Source of the DNA: Lysinibacillus xylanilyticus
Lineage (GTDB): Bacteria > Bacillota > Bacilli > Bacillales_A > Planococcaceae
Direction: 5' to 3'
DNA length: 64,000 nucleotides
Assembly: GCF_001708185.1 (NCBI RefSeq)
Contig: NZ_MDDN01000008.1
Span: 84,800-148,799 of the forward strand
A program made the position numbers and the translations under genes. Below the pieces are notes generated by a model that worked only from the letters and a program-made list of their open reading frames with translations, searched no databases and was not told the DNA's origin. Positions 37,124-44,881 of the stretch are shown one piece after another. Position 1 is the stretch's first letter, and every line of letters begins with the position of its first letter.

Positions 37124-37807
37124 TTACAATGCAGTTTTACGTAGTTTCTCAAAATTTCTAAGAAAATTTTTTTGTGCCAGCTGCTCTTTTTCTGGATGTA
37201 CACCAAGTAAAATGACTGCACACGGGCCAGCTGTTTTCTCAACATCTAACGAACATGTGACCTGTTGATTGCCAAAAAGTCGAGTAAATTCTGCTTGCAA
37301 ACCTTTTGATCCAACTGGCCAAACTTGCTGCACGATTTCCTCTTTCCATGCCTGAAAAATAGGCTGTAGCTGTGCGACATCCTCAGGCTGTGCAAGGACT
37401 TCATTGCCTACAAGCGGCAGTCCATAAGTGTACCAAATCAGCTGATCATGCTTATAGGGTGTACGTTGCTGCTGTTCACCAAGCATCGTTATGGACAAAC
37501 CAGATTGTACAGTCGGCATATTGGACTCAGTGCTACCGTCTATTTGCGGACAAATAAGACCAGCTTCATCAAAAACCTGCTGAATGCCTGCCACATAGCG
37601 AGACCATGCCACATCCCCTGAAAAATTAGCGAGTAGGACATGTGTAGGTAAAGCATTTGCGGCAAGCTGCTCTAAAAAAGTAACACGTGCTGTCAAGTAT
37701 GCCGTGAGTTGATCTGAGGCAGACACAACATCTTGCGGTTTTTCACCAATTGCTGCGGCATTATCTGTCGTAGCAATCAGCTCCCCTACTTTTATGGCAT
37801 TTCTCAA
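37124..37807 (-). CDS. cblS: CblS-like alpha-ribazole kinase, short form
   Basis: 227 residues from a TTG that overlaps the stop of the ECF transporter gene by 4 bp. The N-terminus has VGELIATTDNAAAIGEKPQDVV, the ATP/metal-binding opening of the PurM/ThiL-type fold used by alpha-ribazole kinase CblS. A C-terminal domain ends GPCAVILLGVHPEKEQL. Gene pairing with CblT makes alpha-ribazole salvage the best reading: phosphorylation to alpha-ribazole phosphate for CobS. The protein seems short for this enzyme class, so the match is tentative. Confidence 0.6.
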   Translation of the reverse strand: MRNAIKVGELIATTDNAAAIGEKPQDVVSASDQLTAYLTARVTFLEQLAANALPTHVLLANFSGDVAWSRYVAGIQQVFDEAGLICPQIDGSTESNMPTVQSGLSITMLGEQQQRTPYKHDQLIWYTYGLPLVGNEVLAQPEDVAQLQPIFQAWKEEIVQQVWPVGSKGLQAEFTRLFGNQQVTCSLDVEKTAGPCAVILLGVHPEKEQLAQKNFLRNFEKLRKTAL

Positions 37808-38301
37808 TGTAATCGCCCTACCTTACGCACAAATACTTTAGATAAAATGGGCATTGCAACTGCAACGATGACTAAATTAATTAGAGTTGCCAACGGTAGA
37901 CTAGTAAGAGATGCCCAATAAAATGCCGGACTAATGATAAAGTAAAACGGTAATGGTGCCACAACGCCATTTAAAATAAGTGCCACAGGCCATTTCCAGA
38001 AATGCATTCCTTTATTATGCATAATCCCGAAGATCCATACTACGATAAACATCTCTACTGCGATAATAATATGGAGTGGTCCAAGTGGGAAGCCAGAAGT
38101 TAAGGCCGTAATAAAATGCCCAATTGCTCCTGCAACCCCAGCCAATACTGGAGATAAAAATACAACGCTCAAAAATGCAGGAGCCGCGTCCAGTGCAGCA
38201 GTTGTAATAAATGGTGTTGGAATTTTAATAACTGCCCCAACTGCACAAATTGCCGCTACCATGGCAACGAGTGTCAATTTCATTAATCTTTGTCGATCCA
38301 T
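37804..38301 (-). CDS. cblT: ECF transporter S component, alpha-ribazole specific (CblT-like)
   Basis: 165 residues, five to six membrane helices, beginning LMKLTLVAMVAAICAVGAVIKIP. This is the typical ECF S-component opening with the small-residue motif in helix 1 that docks on EcfT. It has no ATPase, so it must use the shared EcfAAT module encoded elsewhere. Position in a B12 salvage operon directly before the CblS-like gene points to alpha-ribazole as substrate. GAGGGAATGG precedes the ATG. Confidence 0.75.
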   Translation of the reverse strand: MDRQRLMKLTLVAMVAAICAVGAVIKIPTPFITTAALDAAPAFLSVVFLSPVLAGVAGAIGHFITALTSGFPLGPLHIIIAVEMFIVVWIFGIMHNKGMHFWKWPVALILNGVVAPLPFYFIISPAFYWASLTSLPLATLINLVIVAVAMPILSKVFVRKVGRLH

Positions 38302-38413
38302 TCCATTCCCTCTTTTCTTTTAAACATTGTTCATTATAGCGTGAGGTTAATTTCCGTTTCGGCTGAGCGCTTGGAAGTGTACGATGAGCACCCCATTCAA
38401 CTGACTAACTACG

Positions 38414-38806
38414 TCATTTGATTTGTTCCCCAATACCGTACCAAATACGTACGACATGTTCTGCTTCAGCAAATAATGCCTGGTACAAGCGCCCACATGT
38501 ATCACGTAATAATCGTGCCTGTTTTTCCATCGGCACAACCCCTCGTCCCATATCGGTCACAATTATATAGAGTGCACAATTTTCTTCAAGAGTCTTTAGT
38601 CTTGTCAAAATGGTTCTGACAATGACCTCATCATCCTCCAGATCTTGTGTCACGAGCCACTTCTCTAGGTTTTTAATAACCAGTACATCACAGCTAGGAG
38701 TGTCATCAGGTACATAGCCATCTACTAGCTCAACTTTTTGATCTGCAAGTAAATTCATGACATAGTCGGTTTTTCCACTATAAGCTCCTCCGATAAAGAC
38801 ATGCAT
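38414..38806 (-). CDS. CobU-family short paralogue
   Basis: 130 residues from ATG 38806 (GGAGGGGGCGAG site). It has a CobU-like P-loop FIGGAYSGKT (residues 4-13) and a CobU-like end VTDMGRGVVPMEKQARLLRDTCGRLYQALFAEAEHVVRIWYGI. The middle region with the CobU guanylylated His is shortened. A full CobU lies 1.4 kb upstream in the same operon, so this is a divergent second copy whose role may be regulatory or chaperone-like. It overlaps the phosphatase gene by 52 bp. Similar short CobU-like genes in related B12 clusters are my recollection, not checked. Confidence 0.6.
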   Translation of the reverse strand: MHVFIGGAYSGKTDYVMNLLADQKVELVDGYVPDDTPSCDVLVIKNLEKWLVTQDLEDDEVIVRTILTRLKTLEENCALYIIVTDMGRGVVPMEKQARLLRDTCGRLYQALFAEAEHVVRIWYGIGEQIK

Positions 38807-39354
38807 CTCGCCCCCTCCTCCCAAGCCTTTCTTGAAAACGATAAAGAAAACATTTTATCATGCGGTGTATGGTACGTCCAAAAGGGTTGCTCAGTCGGTG
38901 CAAATGCAACAAGAAGTGCTCGAATGACGCCACCATGCACAACAAGATGATAAACGTCTTCTCCTTTTGGTAACGTTGTAAATCCTTCAATGACTCGCGC
39001 ACAAAATGCATCAAAACCTTCCCCTTTTGGAGGCGGTGACTGTACTGGATCATCTAACCATGCACAATAACGACGATCAGATTTTAAATCCTCATATGTT
39101 CGCCCTTCAAATTCTCCGAAGTTCGACTCTCGGAATCTTTTATCTGCCATGTAAGTTGCATTCGGAAAATAATGAGCGGCCGTTTCTCTACAGCGCAGTA
39201 AATCGCTACCATACACTTTCGTGACATCTTTATCTACAATAGCCAGCGAAGATACATCGGCTAATGAAGAATCTGTCCAGCCAATATATCGTTTTTCTAA
39301 ATTTTCCTTTGTTGGTGCATGTCTCATTAAGCGCACAATAACAACGTCACCCAC
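38755..39354 (-). CDS. histidine phosphatase, probable alpha-ribazole phosphatase
   Basis: 199 residues. RLMRHAPTKENLEKRYIGWTDSSL has the RHA variant of the RHG motif, GSDLLRCRETAAHYF the second Arg, and VVHGGVIRALL the second His, all typical of the phosphoglycerate-mutase-like fold. In the B12 cluster the expected job is removing phosphate from alpha-ribazole phosphate or adenosylcobalamin phosphate (CobC). Another such protein lies at 40.7 kb, so one of the two may have another substrate. It overlaps cobS by 28 bp. Confidence 0.65.
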   Translation of the reverse strand: MGDVVIVRLMRHAPTKENLEKRYIGWTDSSLADVSSLAIVDKDVTKVYGSDLLRCRETAAHYFPNATYMADKRFRESNFGEFEGRTYEDLKSDRRYCAWLDDPVQSPPPKGEGFDAFCARVIEGFTTLPKGEDVYHLVVHGGVIRALLVAFAPTEQPFWTYHTPHDKMFSLSFSRKAWEEGARCMSLSEELIVEKPTMS

Positions 39355-40103
39355 AGTACAACCTCCATTCCTTCAATTGATGCACCGAGTAAATCCCCAG
39401 AAACACCACCAAAGTTGCGCACTGTAAATTGTCGAAAGACTAAAAAGGCAATCGCTAATACAGCCATCAACACTAACGGAACAAACGAAAAGCCTATTAC
39501 GATCAATAAGCTACTATACGCCACTACCAATGTTATAAGCATAAAGCAGATAAGTAATCCTGGCTTAATATGCGTTTTAAAAAAGTAGGCAAGCCCTTTT
39601 TCTTTTGAGCACTGTAGCGACAAAAAATAAAAACTCATACCCACTCGTGTTAATAATGGAATAAAAATCAGCATCCAAAGAGCTAATTTATGCTGCACAA
39701 ATAGTTCATGCAAAATAACAAGTTTACCAAGCACTAAAAATAAGACTGCAAGCACTCCAAATGCGCCAACACGTGGATCATCTAGAATTTCAAGCCGCTT
39801 CTCACGATCCCGATATGAAAAATAAGCATCCCCCATATCAATAAAACCATCTAAATGTAAACCACCCGTAAACAAAGCGAATAATCCGACAATCATAAAG
39901 GAAAGCAAGACTTCACTGCTCGTCGTCCATTCTGTTAAAGCATATATCACCGCTGCCACTATGGTACCCATCAGAGCCCCTATCCATGGCAAAAAGGCGA
40001 ACATCCCCGTAATGGTTACTTTGGTTAAAGGAATTTCTTTATGTACCGGCAAAACTGTAAAAAATTGAAATGCAAGTTGTATGCTCTGCCAGAAATTTTT
40101 CAT
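39327..40103 (-). CDS. cobS: adenosylcobinamide-GDP ribazoletransferase
   Basis: 258 residues with six to seven membrane helices. The catalytic acidic motif GGLHLDGFIDMGDAYFS (residues 80-96) and the following RDREKRLEILDDPRVGAFG are the CobS hallmarks. It joins alpha-ribazole (or its phosphate) to adenosylcobinamide-GDP, the last assembly step of B12, at the membrane. AAGAAGGCAAGGCG precedes the ATG. Operon neighbours are cobU and two phosphatases. Confidence 0.95.
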   Translation of the reverse strand: MKNFWQSIQLAFQFFTVLPVHKEIPLTKVTITGMFAFLPWIGALMGTIVAAVIYALTEWTTSSEVLLSFMIVGLFALFTGGLHLDGFIDMGDAYFSYRDREKRLEILDDPRVGAFGVLAVLFLVLGKLVILHELFVQHKLALWMLIFIPLLTRVGMSFYFLSLQCSKEKGLAYFFKTHIKPGLLICFMLITLVVAYSSLLIVIGFSFVPLVLMAVLAIAFLVFRQFTVRNFGGVSGDLLGASIEGMEVVLWVTLLLCA

Positions 40104-40143
40104 CGCCTTGCCTTCTTTCTTTTTATTTTCAAAGCGCGTTTCA

Positions 40144-40719
40144 TTACTTCCATTTCTTTACGATTCCATAATTGATTTCATACGCCTTATCCGCTATAGA
40201 AACGAACCATTGATGTAACTTCCCGAGCATTTGTCGGTATAATTCAACTTCCTCGTTTGTATATGGAGGCTCATCAAACAATTCGTTCGAGACGACAAAA
40301 AACGTCACCCTTTTCTCAAGTAACGTCTCTACCGCCCTTTTTACAACACGGAGCTTCTCCTCTAAACAGCCTGGTTGTGCCACACACGGAGTCCCTGTTT
40401 CAAATCCTTCGTAAAAAGCATTTGTCAGCCATGTCGTGACACAGTCCCATAACACGACATCTCCATCAATCAGGTTACTCAATGTATCAGCGATTTCATA
40501 AGGTGCTTCTATCGTTAGCCATTTAACAGTTTGCGCCTGTCTGTCAGCCTGATGTCGCACTATTCGTTTCTCCATCTCACGGTCCAGCGCTACTCCTGAA
40601 GCAATATAAATAAGTCGTTGTCCATGCATGGACTTTGTTTGAAAGTGAGTAACAGCCGCATCTTCAGCAAAGTGGGATTTACCACTGCGTACTCCCCCTG
40701 TAATGAAAATCAGTGGCAA
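40144..40719 (-). CDS. cobU: adenosylcobinamide kinase / guanylyltransferase
   Basis: 191 residues from a TTG after TAGGAGGCGTAATCA. P-loop FITGGVRSGKSHFAE (about 5-19), an IASGVALDREMEKRIVRHQADR segment that holds the GMP-accepting His, LWDCVTTWLTNAF and VVSNELFDEPPY, all CobU features. It phosphorylates adenosylcobinamide and then transfers GMP to give adenosylcobinamide-GDP for CobS. It precedes cobS in the operon. Cytosolic homotrimer in known cases. Confidence 0.92.
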   Translation of the reverse strand: MPLIFITGGVRSGKSHFAEDAAVTHFQTKSMHGQRLIYIASGVALDREMEKRIVRHQADRQAQTVKWLTIEAPYEIADTLSNLIDGDVVLWDCVTTWLTNAFYEGFETGTPCVAQPGCLEEKLRVVKRAVETLLEKRVTFFVVSNELFDEPPYTNEEVELYRQMLGKLHQWFVSIADKAYEINYGIVKKWK

Positions 40720-40731
40720 TGATTACGCCTC

Positions 40732-41340
40732 CTATTGTAGATGTTGAATGTTACCGATATCTTTAACGAGCAATTGATGCTCTAATCGTTCAATAATCGT
40801 TACGCTTGTACCATGAATGAATGGTTCTGACCAAAGCTGATCAATGCTTCTGCCTAAAATGGCGTTAACGACACATTTAATTGTTACAGCATGGGAAACA
40901 ATTAATACATTTTCATCAGGAAATTTATCTGCAATTTCTTTCAACATATACATCGCTCGCTCTGTTACTGCGCCAAAGCTTTCGGTATGAGTTGCGATAA
41001 ATTGTGCAGGATAATCGGTATATAATTCATAGTCTAAGCGTTGTGTCTTTATGATGTCCTCGACCGTTTTACCTTGCCAATCCCCTAAAAAAATCTCACG
41101 TAAATCATCCGCATAGTAAATGGGAAGCTGTCGATCACTGACAAGAATCTGCAATGTTTCCTTGGCACGACCACTCGAACTGCTAAATGCTGCAGCGAAT
41201 GCAATTTCCCCCAAATGTTTTTGCAGTTTTTTCGCATTTGAAATACCATTTTCAGACAACGGAGAATCTAACCATCCTTGTAGCCGATGTTCTTTATTCC
41301 ACATTGTTTCACCGTGTCTCACTAAATAAAAAGTTGTCAC
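40732..41340 (-). CDS. cobC: histidine phosphatase, CobC/PhoE-like
   Basis: About 202 residues. GTG 41340 is preferred because AGGGGTGA is then spaced 5 nt away. TTFYLVRHGETMWNKEHRLQGWLDSPLSENG carries RHG; SSSGRAKETLQIL and EIFLGDWQGKTVEDI follow, and VSHAVTIKCVVNAILG holds the second His. This is the canonical alpha-ribazole-phosphatase/PhoE pattern and fits CobC better than the paralogue at 38.8 kb. It lies 13 nt before cobU. The exact substrate cannot be proven. Confidence 0.7.
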   Translation of the reverse strand: MTTFYLVRHGETMWNKEHRLQGWLDSPLSENGISNAKKLQKHLGEIAFAAAFSSSSGRAKETLQILVSDRQLPIYYADDLREIFLGDWQGKTVEDIIKTQRLDYELYTDYPAQFIATHTESFGAVTERAMYMLKEIADKFPDENVLIVSHAVTIKCVVNAILGRSIDQLWSEPFIHGTSVTIIERLEHQLLVKDIGNIQHLQ

Positions 41341-41394
41341 TTTTCTCACCCCTAATTAATAATCAATTCTGCCTCGGCATAATTGCATCCGAAT

Positions 41395-41500
41395 CGGCTT
41401 TGTGCTTTGGCCCGCAGATGTTTTTTGTGCGAAAGCGCAGTGCTAACGTAGCGTCAGCAACCTATGTTTTTTGTACCGAAAGCGAGCGACAGGTATAGAT
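41395..41500. repeat. partial copy of the GCGAAAGCG repeat (element B)
   Basis: Between the cobC-like gene and cobD, one type II unit (GTGCGAAAGCGCAGTGCTAACG then TAGCGTCAGCA) and a diverged second (ACCGAAAGCGAGCGACAGG) are preceded by ATGTTTTTTGT. It lacks the flanking modules of the full elements and interrupts the spacing of the salvage operon by about 230 nt. Confidence 0.6.
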
Positions 41501-41567
41501 GTTTGGACACCCGCTGAAAAATTAGCTTAAACCCGCATTCATCTCACCACCTACAGAGGTAGAAGAC

Positions 41568-42644
41568 TCATAAGTTAAACCATGCTTGCAAACAGTTTTT
41601 TAAATAAGTCATGGCCGCAATATCTTTAATCCCGATACGGAACCATTCACCATTTAAGCCCATAAAGTTTTTTGTATGGCGTAGTACGACGCCCTTTGAT
41701 AAACAATAAGTAAAAAATGTATCTGCTTGCTGTTTTTCAGGCAACGTAAAACATACATAATTGGTTACACTATTTGTCACCTGGCAACCATTTTCTTGTA
41801 AATAGCTTTGTAGCAATTCCCGCTGTGTTGTTGCATAGGCAATCGCTTGTTGACAATAATTTTCTTCATCTAAACAACCTGCCCCTATCACGAGTGCAAA
41901 GGCATTCAAATTCCAATGCGGTAGACTAGACTTTAACTCAGCAACAACGATAGGACTCGCAACTAAATAGCCAAGGCGCAATCCTGGAATCGCGTACATT
42001 TTTGTCATCGAACGAACGACGATCATATGCGGATTATCTACCACATATTGAATCAATGAATAGGCTTCATCGATCCAGTCAATAAAGGCCTCATCAATAA
42101 CAAGCTCGCAATTCACTTGTGCACCATGAGTAATTAATTGTAAGAGCTCCTCTTTATTTGGAAGTACCCCCGTCGGATTATTCGGCGTGCAAATATATAA
42201 AGCATCTGCATTCGCCATCTGTCGTTTTAGACGCTCCATCGGCAATGTGTAGTGAACAATATCCTCTACAAGTATTGGCACAATTTCAGCACCTGCCGCC
42301 CGTAATGTTCGTTCATATTCTGAAAAAGTGGGATGCACGATAATCACCCGTTTATTGGCATAGCGTTTAGCCAGAACACTAAAAAGCTCTGAGGCACCGT
42401 TGCCTAGTAAAACACAATCTTTCTGTACATGATGAAAAGCTGTCACCTTTGTTAAAAATGGCTCACCGTCTGGATCTGGATAACGTTGAATGAGCGGATA
42501 AAATGTGCGCCAACGCGCCTCAACGAATTGAGGTGGTCCTGCCGAATTGACATTTTCACTAAAATCATACACCTCTTTGGGCATGATCAGTCCAAGTTGA
42601 TGATAGACATTTTGCGGATTTGCTCCGTGATTAGGTAATTGCAA
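41568..42644 (-). CDS. cobD: threonine-phosphate decarboxylase
   Basis: 358 residues from a TTG that has GGAGGTGTTAATTT upstream, overlapping cbiB by 14 bp. It is a class I/II aminotransferase fold: NPTG motif in CTPNNPTGV, VIDEAFIDW, PLP Lys215 in SMTKMYAIPGLRLGY. The amino end MQLPNHGANP...FSENVN is typical of CobD, which makes (R)-1-amino-2-propanol phosphate for CbiB. HisC, a homologue, is excluded by the B12 context and the CobD-like start. Confidence 0.88.
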   Translation of the reverse strand: MQLPNHGANPQNVYHQLGLIMPKEVYDFSENVNSAGPPQFVEARWRTFYPLIQRYPDPDGEPFLTKVTAFHHVQKDCVLLGNGASELFSVLAKRYANKRVIIVHPTFSEYERTLRAAGAEIVPILVEDIVHYTLPMERLKRQMANADALYICTPNNPTGVLPNKEELLQLITHGAQVNCELVIDEAFIDWIDEAYSLIQYVVDNPHMIVVRSMTKMYAIPGLRLGYLVASPIVVAELKSSLPHWNLNAFALVIGAGCLDEENYCQQAIAYATTQRELLQSYLQENGCQVTNSVTNYVCFTLPEKQQADTFFTYCLSKGVVLRHTKNFMGLNGEWFRIGIKDIAAMTYLKNCLQAWFNL

Positions 42645-43587
42645 AAATTAACACCTCCACTGCTAATATAACAAGAGTAAAGAGCAAAGTAGCCATACGC
42701 ATATGAATAATAGACGTTGCAATATGCTCTTTAGTTAATGGAACTAATTTTTCTCCCATAATTGCTCGATAAGAAACGACACCCTGATATGTATTTTTTC
42801 CTCCAAGCTGTACTCCTAGCTGAACAGCTGTAGCTGCCTCCAAATACCCACTATTCGGACTTGGGTGCTTTTTTGCATCCTGTAGCCAACGTTTTAATCG
42901 CTGACCAAGAGATACTGTTGTTTCATTTTTAGTCCCTAGTACCATGAGTAAGCCTGTTAATCGGCTAGGAATAAAATTCAATACATCGTCTAGCTTTGCA
43001 GAAAACATACCAAAATCTTTATATTTCTCATTTTTATAGCCAACCATAGAATCTAACGTATTGACTGCCTTATAGCCCCATAACCCTATTGCGCCAAATA
43101 AAAAGGCATAAAATAACGGAGCGGTTACACCATCACTCGTGTTTTCTGAGACCGTTTCCACAACACCACGAACAATCTCATCCTCGTCAAGCTTCTCCGT
43201 ATCCCGTCCGACAATCCAAGATAGCTTCACACGAGCTTCAGCAAAATCCCCTTTAGCAAGCGGTTCATACACAGCCATCGCAGCTTCCTTTAAGCTACGC
43301 TGCGCTAATCCTATACCAATCAGTAATCCCTCTACTAGTATGCCAAATAATAGGCTAATCTTATAGCTTAGTAGCACAATGACCATCACAACAAACATCG
43401 TTGTGCCGACTACAGTGAGCGCCATGATCATCCCACGAAACTTTCTCATTCTTCCTTTATTCCATAATTCTGTTTGAGATTGAATGAGCTTTCCAATCCA
43501 GCGTACTGGATGAGGCATTTTAGGAGGATCACCGACTACTAAATCAAAAGCAAGCCCAATGATACAAGCAATCATCAATGCCATCAT
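42631..43587 (-). CDS. cbiB: adenosylcobinamide-phosphate synthase
   Basis: 318 residues, membrane protein. The opening LAFDLVVGDPPKMPHPVRWIGKLI (residues 12-35) and VETVSENTSDGVTAPLFYAFLFGAIGLWGYKAVNTLDSMVGY are unmistakable CbiB motifs. The enzyme joins adenosylcobyric acid and aminopropanol phosphate. Since CbiZ upstream produces cobyric acid from cobinamide, CbiB re-attaches the correct aminopropanol. GAGGAGAATCCTTT precedes the ATG. Confidence 0.95.
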   Translation of the reverse strand: MMALMIACIIGLAFDLVVGDPPKMPHPVRWIGKLIQSQTELWNKGRMRKFRGMIMALTVVGTTMFVVMVIVLLSYKISLLFGILVEGLLIGIGLAQRSLKEAAMAVYEPLAKGDFAEARVKLSWIVGRDTEKLDEDEIVRGVVETVSENTSDGVTAPLFYAFLFGAIGLWGYKAVNTLDSMVGYKNEKYKDFGMFSAKLDDVLNFIPSRLTGLLMVLGTKNETTVSLGQRLKRWLQDAKKHPSPNSGYLEAATAVQLGVQLGGKNTYQGVVSYRAIMGEKLVPLTKEHIATSIIHMRMATLLFTLVILAVEVLIFAIT

Positions 43588-44267
43588 AAAGGATTCTCCT
43601 CTTTATCTTTTTTATATTTTTGAATAGCCTCACGCATCGTTTCGTAAACACCATGACCAATGACTTTCCCAAGCATTGTAATCGGACCAGCATATTGATG
43701 GTAGACACCTTCCTCCGTCGAAGCAATTAACAAGCTATCTGTTGAAGTACCTGTAGCTTGCGTGCCCGTTGTTGGATCTGTAATACCTTCATCAATGAGA
43801 GCCTTGACCTTTGCCTCAGTCGTAGAGATCATTGCCTGAAATAAAGCCTCATCCGACAATTTCCCATTGATAAGTACCCACGTATTGATAGTGCCAGCAT
43901 GATACTGCTCCTGACGATGAAAGGCACGCGTTATATCTACGGCATTCCCGAGCCCTGCTGTAATCATAATGACAAGATAAATGCCTTCATATGTAAACTC
44001 ACGAATTGTTGCGTACCTGGCATAGACAGCCGTCATCATCGCAACCGTATTGTCAATTGGAAAGCCTTCGGACTGTAAAAATCGTTGCAATTCTAACTGC
44101 GGTTTTCGTTCATCGTACGTATATGGCACTGAACGATTGATTAGATGTGTATAATAGCCAAATCCCGGATTATGTACTGCCGAGGATACGACCTTCATTG
44201 GTGAATCTGTGCGGAAAGCAACATAATGTTCAGAAATGTGAATATTTTCCTTGCGTAGTACTGGCAT
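43584..44267 (-). CDS. cbiZ: adenosylcobinamide amidohydrolase
   Basis: 227 residues from ATG 44267 with GGGAGGCGAGATA upstream. SSAVHNPGFGYYTHLINR, ITAGLGNAVDITRA, INTWVLINGKLSDEAL and the C-terminal DSLLIAS identify CbiZ. It removes the aminopropanol side chain from scavenged adenosylcobinamide to give adenosylcobyric acid, letting the cell rebuild the lower ligand with CobD and CbiB. It heads the operon and overlaps cbiB by 4 bp. An intrinsic terminator lies 23 nt before its start. Confidence 0.9.
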   Translation of the reverse strand: MPVLRKENIHISEHYVAFRTDSPMKVVSSAVHNPGFGYYTHLINRSVPYTYDERKPQLELQRFLQSEGFPIDNTVAMMTAVYARYATIREFTYEGIYLVIMITAGLGNAVDITRAFHRQEQYHAGTINTWVLINGKLSDEALFQAMISTTEAKVKALIDEGITDPTTGTQATGTSTDSLLIASTEEGVYHQYAGPITMLGKVIGHGVYETMREAIQKYKKDKEENPL

Positions 44268-44289
44268 TATCTCGCCTCCCATTCAGAAA

Positions 44290-44323
44290 ATAAAAAAACA
44301 AATTCTTACAAAGAAGAATTTGT
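44290..44323 (-). terminator. terminator in the cbiZ leader (candidate attenuator)
   Basis: ACAAATTCTT and AAGAATTTGT pair over 10 bp with a 6-nt loop, followed by seven T on the minus strand. It ends only 23 nt before the cbiZ start, downstream of a good promoter, so it lies inside the salvage operon's own leader. Confidence 0.7.
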
Positions 44324-44423
44324 ACTGTTCAATCTTAAATTTATGATTGTTCCCAAATTTGAACTTTTTGAATTTTGTACAGCATTACAACTTCCTAATA
44401 CTCAAATTATTTATTTTTTTGAA

Positions 44424-44453
44424 ATTGTATCACAAATTCGCGTTTTATAACAA
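44424..44453 (-). promoter_or_regulatory. candidate sigma-A promoter of the salvage operon
   Basis: TTGTTA (44448-44453), 18 nt, TACAAT (44424-44429) on the minus strand. It would start an about 150-nt leader before cbiZ. Confidence 0.6.
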
Positions 44454-44473
44454 TTCAATTTCGAGATATTCCG

Positions 44474-44656
44474 TTATTGCTTTTGTTTTAAGTGTTTAAA
44501 ACGAACAATGGATCCTGCAATGATAAATACCCAGCCAATACCGATGTAGACAATCTTCATTGTTTTTGTCGAGGACGGTAAAATATCCATGATCGTTAAA
44601 CAAACAAATAGTATGCCAATCATTGATAGAAACATACCAATCGATAATTTTTTCAA
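44474..44656 (-). CDS. small two-helix membrane protein
   Basis: TTG start at 44656, 8 nt after GGAGGT. Sixty residues; two hydrophobic helices (about 6-26 and 33-52) and a basic tail FKHLKQKQ. No family recognised. The promoter of the salvage operon lies just after its stop. Confidence 0.5.
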   Translation of the reverse strand: MKKLSIGMFLSMIGILFVCLTIMDILPSSTKTMKIVYIGIGWVFIIAGSIVRFKHLKQKQ

Positions 44657-44735
44657 AAGAAAAACCTCCAATCTATGTACGCCCTCGATTTTACCGTATT
44701 CCCGCCAAAAAGAAAACACTAATCCCGTTCAAGGA

Positions 44736-44814
44736 TTAGTGTTTATCCCGCATGAACGGGCAGTAATTTGTCTGTAGCGAAAGTAAAGTAGTTCGGTCAG
44801 CGATTAACTGCCCG
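44736..44814. repeat. paired palindromes in the gap after lysC
   Basis: AACACTAATCC pairs with GGATTAGTGTT (44716-44746 region) and CGGGCAGT (44757-44764) pairs with ACTGCCCG (44807-44814). Related CGGGCAGTTAAT text occurs at about 48.9 kb, so this seems to be another small dispersed palindromic element. Confidence 0.5.
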
Positions 44815-44881
44815 TAAAAGCCCGATTGGTGAAGACTAATAATCAAGAAAAACCCCCACTGATTATCGTTTCACTTTTTAC

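Noticed and set aside
44290..44473. Cobalamin riboswitch in the cbiZ leader
   Set aside because: None of the conserved blocks (CCCGCAACTG, GCCACTG, B12 box) is present in the 150-nt leader.
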